Positions 1 through 5,165 are shown, counted from the stretch's first letter. The stretch: DNA of 5,239 nt from an uncultured Eubacteriales bacterium (GCA_900540145.1 UQEW01000097.1:1-5239), one strand, 5' to 3'. Notes: generated by a model not told the origin, from the letters alone. Program-made: numbers and translations.

Positions 1-10
1 GCAATAGAGC

Positions 11-53
11 GCCCTTAGTTTGTAAGTAATCATTTGCGGCTAAGGGCTTTTTT
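11..53 (+). terminator. Rho-independent terminator of an upstream gene
   Basis: GCCCTTAG (11-18) is perfectly complementary to CTAAGGGC (40-47), giving an 8-bp stem with a 21-nt loop. Six T residues (48-53) follow directly. This is the classical intrinsic terminator layout for transcription reading rightward. It probably ends a gene lying off the left edge and insulates the R-M operon from it. There is no matching T tract for leftward transcription. Confidence 0.75.
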
Positions 54-130
54 CTGTTCTTTATTAAGGGTTAAAATTCAATGGCAAATTGTTTTTATAT
101 AAAGCAATGGTGAAATTATATTAAGTGATA

Positions 131-159
131 TTGTTATTGTTCTAGATTTAGAATATAAT
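131..159 (+). promoter_or_regulatory. Sigma-70/sigma-A type promoter of the R-M operon
   Basis: TTGTTA (131-136, 4/6 to consensus) is separated by exactly 17 bp from a perfect TATAAT (154-159). The start site would fall near 166, leaving a leader of about 40 nt before the ATG at 206. The surrounding 61-205 region is extremely AT-rich, so chance matches are possible. The combination of perfect -10, ideal spacing and position before the first operon gene still makes this the best candidate. Confidence 0.65.
140..153. promoter_or_regulatory. Candidate operator dyad between -35 and -10
   Basis: TTCTA (140-144) and TAGAA (149-153) are inverted repeats around a 4-nt spacer. They lie wholly between the -35 and -10 boxes and end directly against the -10. 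A protein bound here would block RNA polymerase. The HTH domain of the first operon gene is an obvious candidate ligand, but that link is inference. The arms are short and the DNA is AT-rich. Confidence 0.3.
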
Positions 160-205
160 GATATAAAAATATAAATTTAACTTTAACTTATCCAGGAGAC
201 TAGCT

Positions 206-1276
206 ATGGAATATATGTCTGCGAGAGAAGCTGCCAATAAGTGGGGTATATCTCAAAGAAGAGTAGCAACTCTTTGTTCTGAGCAAAGAATTGAAAATGC
301 AACTATGGTGGGCAATATGTGGCTAATCCCCATAACGGCCGCAAAGCCGATGGACGCAAGAAGCCTTCGTTACAGCGGAAGCGATGAAAAGAAAGCGAAA
401 CCGTTTTTGAAATGGGCAGGGGGCAAGGGCCAGCTTCTTTCTGAAATCGAAAAATATTATCCTTTTGCAGATAAAAAAATTACAAAGTATGCTGAGCCAT
501 TTGTTGGTGGCGGTGCTGTGCTTTTTGACATTTTAAGTAAATATAAATTGGAAGAAGTTTACATCAGTGACATTAACGCCGAACTTATCAATACTTACAA
601 CATTATCCGGGATGATTTTGATGCACTGATTCCAATGCTTACAGTAATGCAGAGTGAATTTGTTCCAACGGATATTGAACATCGAAAAATATATTATATG
701 GCCAAGCGTGAGCGATTTAATTATTTAAAAGTTAATGGTGATGATAGCATTAATATTGAAAAAGCAGCATTAATGATTTTTTTAAATAAAACTTGCTTTA
801 ACGGATTGTTCCGTGTAAATAAAAAAGGATTGTTTAATGTGCCGATGGGTTCTTACAAAAATCCGCTGATTTGCGATGAAGAAAATCTTAAAGTTGTTTC
901 AGAAAAATTGCAAAATGTAAAGATTGTATGCGGAGACTACAGAAAATCTGCTGATTTTATCGATGACGGAACCTTCGTCTATTTCGATCCACCATATCGC
1001 CCTATAACAAATACTGCAAGTTTTACCGCATATACAGAAAATTTGTTTAACGACGAAGAGCAGATTGAACTTGCAAAGTTTGTTGATGATATGCACGGGA
1101 AAGGAGCAAAAATTGTAATAAGCAATTCCGATCCAAAGAATTCAGATACGGAAGATAATTTCTTCGACAATATTTATTCAAAACATAAAATTAAGAGAGT
1201 GGAAGCAACGCGGATGATTAACTGCAATAGTGAAGCGAGAGGGAAAATAAAAGAATTGCTGATTTCAAATTTTTAA
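206..1276 (+). CDS. HTH-fused Dam/DpnM-type GATC adenine-N6 methyltransferase
   Basis: This is the modification enzyme of the R-M system. It should transfer a methyl group from S-adenosylmethionine to adenine N6, most likely in GATC. Residues 4-43 (SAREAANKWGISQRRV followed by a wing ending MWLIP) look like an excisionase/MerR-type HTH_17 domain. A linker follows, then an alpha-class (D12/MethyltransfD12) catalytic domain from about 65 to the end. Visible motifs are FLKWAGGK (67-74, motif X), PFVGGG (98-103, motif I), SDIN (121-124), FRVNKKGLFNVPMG (202-215, the conserved target-recognition segment of Dam/DpnM relatives) and catalytic DPPY (261-264). DpnM and Dam are about 280 aa, and the extra length is the HTH. 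AGGAG (194-198) sits 7 nt before the ATG. A second in-frame ATG at 215 would still keep the HTH. It is first in the operon, 15 nt before the endonuclease gene. GATC specificity is inferred from family and partner, and the HTH role is unproven. Confidence 0.93.
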   Translation: MEYMSAREAANKWGISQRRVATLCSEQRIENATMVGNMWLIPITAAKPMDARSLRYSGSDEKKAKPFLKWAGGKGQLLSEIEKYYPFADKKITKYAEPFVGGGAVLFDILSKYKLEEVYISDINAELINTYNIIRDDFDALIPMLTVMQSEFVPTDIEHRKIYYMAKRERFNYLKVNGDDSINIEKAALMIFLNKTCFNGLFRVNKKGLFNVPMGSYKNPLICDEENLKVVSEKLQNVKIVCGDYRKSADFIDDGTFVYFDPPYRPITNTASFTAYTENLFNDEEQIELAKFVDDMHGKGAKIVISNSDPKNSDTEDNFFDNIYSKHKIKRVEATRMINCNSEARGKIKELLISNF

Positions 1277-1291
1277 AAGAGGGATTAGAAT

Positions 1292-2155
1292 ATGGCTAAA
1301 AGAGATTTTAACAATTGGATATCGGGATTTCGTGGCAGCATAGCAGACTATGGTTATTACATAGATTTTGAAAAAGTCCATAGAAATGTAAGTAGGATTA
1401 AGGTCGAGTTAAATATTCTAAATTCACTCATCGGTTCAAATAATATTGAGCGAGATTTTGAGGATTTGATTAAAAAGTATCCTGAAATATTAAAATGTAT
1501 TCCATTGTTGTTGGCTGTTAGGGCAAATGAAATTTATGCTATTGATGGCGATGGGGAATTTACATATAGTTTTAAAAAGCAAAATTTGCCCGTAGAACAG
1601 TATAAAATATTTATGCAAAAAACGGGACTTTTTGATTTAATGCGAAATCATATTATTAATAATCTTGTTGATTATGCAACTGGTGTGGAAACAGGTCTAG
1701 ATTCTAATGGGCGTAAAAATCGTGGCGGGCATTTGATGGAAGATTTGGTTGAGAGCTTTATTAAAAAAGCAGGTTTTGTAAAGGATAAAACTTACTTCAA
1801 GGAAATGTACATACACCAAATTACCGCCCAATGGAGCATCGACCTCTCTGCTATCTCAAATCGAGGGAAAACGGAAAAACGTTTTGATTTTGTGATTAAA
1901 ACGCAAAAGATGATTTATGGCATAGAAACCAATTTTTATGGCAGCGACGGTAGCAAACTCAACGAAACTGCTCGCAGTTATAAAACTCTTGCGCTTGAAA
2001 CGGATACCATTGATGGATTTACCTTCGTATGGTTTACGGATGGAAAAGGTTGGACAAGTGCTCGTCATAATCTTGAAGAGGCCTTTGATGTGATGGAACA
2101 TATTTACAACATTAATGATTTGGAGAATGGCATTATTAACGAGGTTTTCAGATAA
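1292..2155 (+). CDS. DpnII/MboI-family type II restriction endonuclease (GATC)
   Basis: The protein of 287 aa matches the R.DpnII/R.MboI family in length and along its whole sequence as I remember it. Family-like blocks are the N-terminal FHTH-poor segment with YYIDFEKVHRNVSRIK (22-37), NILNSLIGS (41-49), KYPEILKCIPLLLA (62-75), the GLDSNGRKNR segment (135-144) and SKLNETARSYK (221-231). The family cleaves unmethylated GATC in double-stranded DNA. The probable PD-(D/E)xK-like centre is FDF (198-200, D199) followed by E212-T-N214 in the next strand, with E150 in the preceding helix as a possible third acidic residue. The usual lysine is replaced by asparagine, which I recall also in DpnII. AGAGGG (1278-1283) lies 8 nt before the ATG. 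The gene follows its methyltransferase by 15 nt and overlaps the next gene by one base, so it is cotranscribed. No frameshift is visible and it appears intact. Confidence 0.94.
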   Translation: MAKRDFNNWISGFRGSIADYGYYIDFEKVHRNVSRIKVELNILNSLIGSNNIERDFEDLIKKYPEILKCIPLLLAVRANEIYAIDGDGEFTYSFKKQNLPVEQYKIFMQKTGLFDLMRNHIINNLVDYATGVETGLDSNGRKNRGGHLMEDLVESFIKKAGFVKDKTYFKEMYIHQITAQWSIDLSAISNRGKTEKRFDFVIKTQKMIYGIETNFYGSDGSKLNETARSYKTLALETDTIDGFTFVWFTDGKGWTSARHNLEEAFDVMEHIYNINDLENGIINEVFR

Positions 2156-2901
2156 TGGTAAAAAAAATAAAAAAATGGGAGCCAGAAGATTTTGAACTGG
2201 AAATGACCACACACTGGTCTTTTCCTAAGCGTGGGGACTGGGCGACCCACGATGCAAAGTGGCGCGGAAATTGGTCACCCTATATTCCAAGAAATATATT
2301 GCTTCGCTATTCGAAAGAGGGAGACTTGGTACTCGATCAGTTTGCTGGTGGCGGTACTACGCTTGTTGAAGCGAAACTTTTGAATCGTGATATTATCGGT
2401 GTTGATGTGAACGATACAGCTATTGACAGATGCAGAGATAAAATTGATTTTGAACACGAAGGAGCAAACGGTAAGGTCTACATTTATAAAGGTGATGCAA
2501 GACATTTGGATTTCATTCAAGACAGCAGTATCGACCTTATCTGTACTCACCCGCCGTATGCTAATATTATTAAATACAGCGAGGATATCGAAGAAGACTT
2601 GTCTCATTTAAAAATCAAAGATTTTCTTAAGGAAATGAAAACTGTAGCCGCTGAGAGCTATCGTGTATTAAAAAAGGATAAATTCTGTGCTGTTTTAATG
2701 GGTGATACACGTCAAAAAGGCTGCATGATTCCAATGTCTTTTGAGGTTATGCATATTTTCGAGGAAGCCGGATTTAAGCTGAAAGAATTGATTATCAAAG
2801 AACAGCACAATTGTAAGGCAACGGGCTATTGGAAAACAAATAGCGTCAAATATAACTTCTTGCTGATTGCGCACGAATATTTATTTGTGTTTAGAAAATG
2901 A
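2155..2901 (+). CDS. Second amino-methyltransferase (N4-cytosine/N6-adenine type) of the R-M operon
   Basis: This is an S-adenosylmethionine-dependent DNA amino-methyltransferase of the N6_N4_Mtase (COG0863-like) superfamily, 248 aa. Motifs in order are a motif X-like SPYIPRNILLRYS (41-53), LDQFAGGGTT (60-69, motif I), GVDVN (82-86, motif II), KGDAR (112-116, motif III), THPPY (131-135, motif IV), YRVLKKDK then GD (169-184, motif VI-like) and the end HEYLFVF (240-246). The order X-I-II-III-IV is a permutation of the beta-class order used by DpnA. There is no room for a large separate target-recognition domain. Position 132 of motif IV is H where S, D or N is usual. The start overlaps the endonuclease stop as TAATG, with GAGG (2141-2144) upstream, which implies translational coupling. 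The genetic context implies GATC protection. Whether it makes m6A or m4C, and whether it acts on other DNA, cannot be read from the sequence. Confidence 0.85.
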   Translation: MVKKIKKWEPEDFELEMTTHWSFPKRGDWATHDAKWRGNWSPYIPRNILLRYSKEGDLVLDQFAGGGTTLVEAKLLNRDIIGVDVNDTAIDRCRDKIDFEHEGANGKVYIYKGDARHLDFIQDSSIDLICTHPPYANIIKYSEDIEEDLSHLKIKDFLKEMKTVAAESYRVLKKDKFCAVLMGDTRQKGCMIPMSFEVMHIFEEAGFKLKELIIKEQHNCKATGYWKTNSVKYNFLLIAHEYLFVFRK

Positions 2902-2948
2902 AAAAAATATACATCGATTTATACAAAGCAAATTTAAACATACGGTGA
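2898..2948 (+). other. Possible truncated start of a fourth operon gene (16 codons)
   Basis: An ATG overlaps the stop of the second methyltransferase gene (ATGA, 2898-2901) and opens a 16-codon frame beginning MKKIYIDLYK that stops at 2946-2948. Overlapping ATGA starts are typical of coupled operon genes. The frame ends just where the AT-rich operon DNA meets the GC-richer acetyltransferase remnant. It could be the stub of a gene cut at a recombination junction. It could equally be a chance frame, as it is very short and has no clear Shine-Dalgarno site. Confidence 0.2.
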
Positions 2949-2953
2949 GATAA

Positions 2954-3145
2954 GGGAATGGAGCTCAGAGCAAAGGGTATGCCTTGGAGAACTGTCGTGC
3001 GATGCTGAGCCATATATCCGCTGTGCGAGGTGTAAAAACATTTACTGCCAGAACCGCGCTGGAATCCAAGCCCTCCTGCACGCTGCTGGAAGGGATTGGA
3101 TTCACACTGGAAAAAGCGGTATTTTCACAAAACATATGGGTTTGA
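2954..3145 (+). pseudogene. GNAT-family N-acetyltransferase remnant (C-terminal part)
   Basis: One frame from just after a stop (TAA, 2951-2953) to TGA (3143-3145) encodes 63 residues resembling the C-terminal third of a GNAT acetyltransferase. It has a motif A-like GAQSKGYALENCRAML segment (residues 3-18), then TARTALESKPSCTLLEGIGF (31-50), like the conserved T-A-x-E-N-x-P-S-x-x-L-L-x-x-x-G-F of the Rim-type GNAT proteins. No start codon with a ribosome site is available. The N-terminal half (substrate and early acetyl-CoA fold) is absent and nothing upstream in any frame restores it. Base composition is richer in G+C than the R-M operon to its left. It is most simply read as a gene truncated when the operon was inserted or when neighbouring DNA was lost. 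A decayed internal frameshift near 2950 is an alternative. Confidence 0.6.
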
Positions 3146-3190
3146 TATTCTGCACGCCGTAAAGCAAACAAACGGTGCACAATGAGGAGG

Positions 3191-4327
3191 CTATTCGTCA
3201 AAACTCAGACATATGATATCCTCCACAGCGGCCAGAGGCAACTCTATCATAGAAATATTGTTCAAATTTATTATCATTTCTGTTCCGTCGAGATCGCTGA
3301 TATACGGCATTTCGTCTTCTGCTGCAATGCTGCCGAAATCATAGACAAATGTCACGGCATCAGTTAAATTCTGATCGTAGTCGAAGTCTGCTGTAATGTG
3401 TATCTGTTTTCCAGATTTAAAATGAACCGTAATCTCCCTGGCGATGCTCATTATATCATCTTCAGTCCATTTGTATGACTTGACTATTTTTTCTAAAATT
3501 TTTTGAAGCTTTTCTGATATAAGCTCTCTGGGCATGTCATCACCGTAGACATAGTAATCCTCCAGGGCTTCATATACAACAGGGGGAATTTCGCCCTGGC
3601 TTACATTTGAGTCCCAATTGGCAAAGGAGGGCGGATCGCACGCCTCATCAAGGAAAACGATGTTATCAGTATTGGAAGTGTTTAAAAATAATACTTTGTT
3701 GTTCATACACGGTATGACGATAAACTTTTGTTCTAAAATGCTATAAACGCTGTTTTTGACATCGAAAATTATGGGATACCACAGATATTTATCTTGGCCC
3801 GAAGGTAATATCCCTATGTGACCCCAGAGCCCGCCGAAACCCTTCAAGATATCCGAATCTACGAAATCGCCCGGTATAGAAAGCGTCGCACTGAAAAAAT
3901 TGGTGCCCAGGAGACCACGGACGCTGGTATTGCAACACAGAGCAATATCGCGCAGCTCAGCGGTATCCACCGACTCCCCGGACTCGATGGCCTTTAACCT
4001 GTCAACGCTGATTCCGCATGCTGAAGAAAGATCTTCGTTGGAGATATGTAAGCCGGTTTTTATTTGTCTTATGCGGTTATATCGGTTTTGGCTGTTACCC
4101 ATAAATTTGTTGGGAGTAACGTGAAAGTAATCCAGAATTTTGCCTGCGTGTTTCTCAAAGTTAGTCTCATTAGTTATTTCTGCTGCCAGCAGCTTGTCCA
4201 GCGTCGGCCTTGAAATGTGGGCATCTTTGCAGAGCTGGGTTTTCGTTATTGGATAAGAGTCTATAAATTGTTTCAGTCTGGCGGCGAAGGCGCTTCTCTG
4301 ATTGAATAAATCCTTTAAAGTATACAT
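3191..4327 (-). CDS. Tandem-HTH (XRE-like) transcriptional regulator with large C-terminal domain
   Basis: This 378-aa protein is a predicted cytoplasmic DNA-binding regulator. Two helix-turn-helix units are visible. The first is at about 26-50 (ITKTQLCKDAHISRPTLDKL) and the second at about 83-140, with NEDLSSACGISVDRLKAIES (97-116) as its core. Residues 150-378 form a single larger domain rich in aromatic and acidic residues, with landmarks WGHIGILPSG (168-177), WYPIIF (183-188), VFLDEACDPP (224-233) and IELPLAAVEDI (361-371). I recall similar domains behind HTHs in uncharacterised XRE-type regulators, but know no ligand or enzymatic role. There is no signal peptide or membrane segment. The start is fixed by AGGAGGT (complement of 4339-4345), 11 nt before the ATG. 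It is divergent from the thioesterase gene and convergent with the acetyltransferase remnant, with no intrinsic terminator between them. Dyads over its own promoter suggest autoregulation. Confidence 0.85.
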   Translation of the reverse strand: MYTLKDLFNQRSAFAARLKQFIDSYPITKTQLCKDAHISRPTLDKLLAAEITNETNFEKHAGKILDYFHVTPNKFMGNSQNRYNRIRQIKTGLHISNEDLSSACGISVDRLKAIESGESVDTAELRDIALCCNTSVRGLLGTNFFSATLSIPGDFVDSDILKGFGGLWGHIGILPSGQDKYLWYPIIFDVKNSVYSILEQKFIVIPCMNNKVLFLNTSNTDNIVFLDEACDPPSFANWDSNVSQGEIPPVVYEALEDYYVYGDDMPRELISEKLQKILEKIVKSYKWTEDDIMSIAREITVHFKSGKQIHITADFDYDQNLTDAVTFVYDFGSIAAEDEMPYISDLDGTEMIINLNNISMIELPLAAVEDIICLSFDE

Positions 4328-4336
4328 TATTTTATC

Positions 4337-4355
4337 TTACCTCCTGTTAAGGTAA
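4337..4355. promoter_or_regulatory. Candidate operator over the regulator's start site and Shine-Dalgarno
   Basis: TTACCT (4337-4342) and AGGTAA (4350-4355) form a perfect 6-bp-arm inverted repeat with a 7-nt spacer. On the minus strand it begins at the last base of the -10 box, spans the expected transcription start near 4348 and covers the Shine-Dalgarno site (4339-4345). This is a typical place for an autorepressor operator. Part of one arm doubles as the ribosome-binding site, which weakens the case slightly. Confidence 0.5.
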
Positions 4356-4383
4356 TAGTAAAACATATACACGAATATGTCAA
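4355..4383 (-). promoter_or_regulatory. Promoter of the tandem-HTH regulator
   Basis: Read on the minus strand, a perfect -35 TTGACA (complement of 4378-4383) is followed after exactly 17 bp by TACTAT (complement of 4355-4360, 4/6 to TATAAT). The predicted start near 4348 leaves a leader of about 20 nt carrying AGGAGGT before the regulator's ATG. Confidence 0.75.
4363..4380. promoter_or_regulatory. Candidate second operator between -35 and -10 of the regulator promoter
   Basis: ACATAT (4363-4368) and ATATGT (4375-4380) are perfect inverted arms around the 6-nt spacer ACACGA. The dyad fills the spacer of the minus-strand promoter and overlaps half of the -35 box. It differs in sequence from the dyad at 4337-4355, so the two may bind different HTH units or different proteins. 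The binding partner is inference. Confidence 0.4.
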
Positions 4384-4387
4384 TATT

Positions 4388-4422
4388 TTTTTTACAAAAT
4401 TACAATTCATTTTTTACAAAAT
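4388..4422. repeat. Pair of 13-bp direct repeats, 22-bp period
   Basis: TTTTTTACAAAAT occurs at 4388-4400 and again at 4410-4422, start to start 22 bp, about two helical turns. Both lie upstream of the regulator's -35 box and upstream of the thioesterase promoter. The position would suit an activator site or an UP-like AT-rich element. The low sequence complexity means slippage or chance cannot be excluded. Confidence 0.45.
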
Positions 4423-4478
4423 CTTCGCTGCAGGAATTGCTTTGATAGCATTTCCATAGCGGTACTCATCTGACGCCA

Positions 4479-4508
4479 TTGACAAAAGACTGGCTTGAAT
4501 ATTAAAAT
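4479..4508 (+). promoter_or_regulatory. Promoter of the thioesterase gene
   Basis: A perfect TTGACA (4479-4484) is followed after 18 bp by TAAAAT (4503-4508, 5/6 to TATAAT). Transcription would start near 4515, giving a leader of about 40 nt. A short inverted pair TTGAA (4495-4499) and TTCAA (4510-4514) brackets the -10 region and could be a weak operator. The 4424-4478 stretch to the left shows no supported gene or signal. Confidence 0.6.
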
Positions 4509-4554
4509 GTTCAATATCCGCAGCAAAAACAATAGCATAAAAAGGAGAATCAAA

Positions 4555-4974
4555 ATGAAATATACCGAATTGCCAGATAAGATGAAACCGACAGCGGAAG
4601 TCATAGAACTTTTTGAAAAAGACAGATTTGCGACCTGCAACGGAGCAGTTATAGATGACGTAGGCGACCATTATGCCAAATGCAGTATGACGATAGAAGA
4701 AAACCACAGAAACGCTATGGGAGCTGTGATGGGAGGAGTGTATTTTACCTTAGCAGATTTCGCCTTTGCCGTTGCTGCCAACTGGCAAAAGCTTGGCACG
4801 GTATCTCTCAACTCGGAAATAGCTTTTCTTGGTTCAGCCAAGGGCGACAGGCTGACAGCTGAAGCCTTCTGCGTCAAGGACGGCAGGACTACCAGCTACT
4901 ATCGCGTTGAAGTCAAAGATTCTGAAGACAGGTTGGTAGTGGTTGTAAATACTACAGGGTACAAGACTGCGTAG
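4555..4974 (+). CDS. PaaI-like hotdog-fold acyl-CoA thioesterase
   Basis: The 139-aa product has the length and sequence pattern of a single-domain hotdog thioesterase of the PaaI/YbgC-like group. These enzymes hydrolyse acyl-CoA thioesters in the cytoplasm as homo-oligomers. The signature NAMGAVMGGVYFTLADFAFA (53-72) is the central hotdog helix region. N53, G60-G61 and D68 are the likely active-site residues by analogy with PaaI. The H of the common HGG motif is M here, a substitution I recall in Firmicute members. Conserved beta strands follow (SLNSEIAFL 84-92, GDRLTAEA 97-104). AAGGAGA (4542-4548) is 6 nt before this ATG, so it is preferred over the in-frame upstream ATG at 4495, which has no ribosome site and would overlap the promoter. 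It is monocistronic, between its own promoter and a terminator, and divergent from the HTH regulator. The substrate is unknown. Confidence 0.87.
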   Translation: MKYTELPDKMKPTAEVIELFEKDRFATCNGAVIDDVGDHYAKCSMTIEENHRNAMGAVMGGVYFTLADFAFAVAANWQKLGTVSLNSEIAFLGSAKGDRLTAEAFCVKDGRTTSYYRVEVKDSEDRLVVVVNTTGYKTA

Positions 4975-5053
4975 TTGCTGGAGGAAATGCAAATGAAGGG
5001 TGGGGAAATATACCTTTAAAAGAAAACCGTTATACAAAGTATCAATTTTTTGT

Positions 5054-5083
5054 AAAAAAGTATGCTCATGTCATACTTTTTTT
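5054..5083. terminator. Bidirectional A/T-flanked terminator after the thioesterase gene
   Basis: AAAAAAGTATG (5054-5064) pairs with CATACTTTTTT (5072-5082) around a 7-nt loop, with a T run to 5083. The core stem is the 5-bp GTATG/CATAC, and the A and T tracts supply U runs for both directions. It would end the thioesterase transcript 80 nt past its stop and could stop transcription coming from the insertion sequence on the right. Confidence 0.75.
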
Positions 5084-5124
5084 GAGTTTTAGGTAAGGGT
5101 CAAATAGCAGGCACATATTAAAAC

Positions 5125-5162
5125 AGTTCCCCTTGTCCACAGTCATGTGTTCAAGGGGAACT
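5125..5162. terminator. Hairpin after the transposase-like ORF, likely terminator
   Basis: AGTTCCCCTTG (5125-5135) pairs perfectly with CAAGGGGAACT (5152-5162), an 11-bp stem. The loop holds an inner CACA/TGTG stem (5138-5141 with 5146-5149). For leftward transcription it lies 3 nt past the ORF stop and is followed by TGTTTT on the minus strand. For rightward reading it is followed by TTCTTT. The U tracts are imperfect, so it may also serve as an RNA-stabilising or insulating hairpin of the IS. Confidence 0.55.
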
Positions 5163-5165
5163 TCT

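Noticed and set aside
88..108. Imperfect palindrome ATTG...CAAT in the AT-rich leader region
   Set aside because: It has a mismatch and a low-complexity core, and lies upstream of the predicted promoter. Such palindromes are expected by chance in this base composition.
3151..3179. Imperfect hairpin (TGCA, bulge, CCGT paired with ACGG, TGCA) between the acetyltransferase remnant and the regulator stop
   Set aside because: The stem is interrupted by a 2-nt bulge and neither strand has a following T tract, so I do not call it a terminator.
2965..3201. Minus-strand 78-codon frame over the acetyltransferase remnant
   Set aside because: It is antisense to the GNAT-like sequence, overlaps the end of the regulator gene and has no convincing start signals. 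It is a shadow of the once-coding strand.
4495..4554. In-frame N-terminal extension of the thioesterase from the ATG at 4495
   Set aside because: The extra 20 codons run through the predicted -10 box (4503-4508), have no ribosome site, and begin well before the strong AAGGAGA that serves the ATG at 4555. The codon at 4495 is also not supported by hotdog family length.
4414..4707. Minus-strand open frames across the thioesterase promoter and gene start
   Set aside because: They are antisense to a clearly recognised thioesterase and its promoter, lack ribosome sites and resemble nothing I know. The tail over 4424-4480 could in principle be a gene remnant, but I cannot support one.
4993..5019. 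Eight-residue frame (MKGGEIYL) after the thioesterase, with GGAGG upstream
   Set aside because: It is too short to support as a gene and has no recognisable similarity. It could be the stub of a lost downstream gene, but there is no evidence.
5046..5059. Inverted third copy of the TTTTTTACAAAA repeat, flanking the thioesterase gene
   Set aside because: It is formed by the A/T tract of the terminator at 5054-5083 next to a T run. The terminator explains it without a shared binding site.
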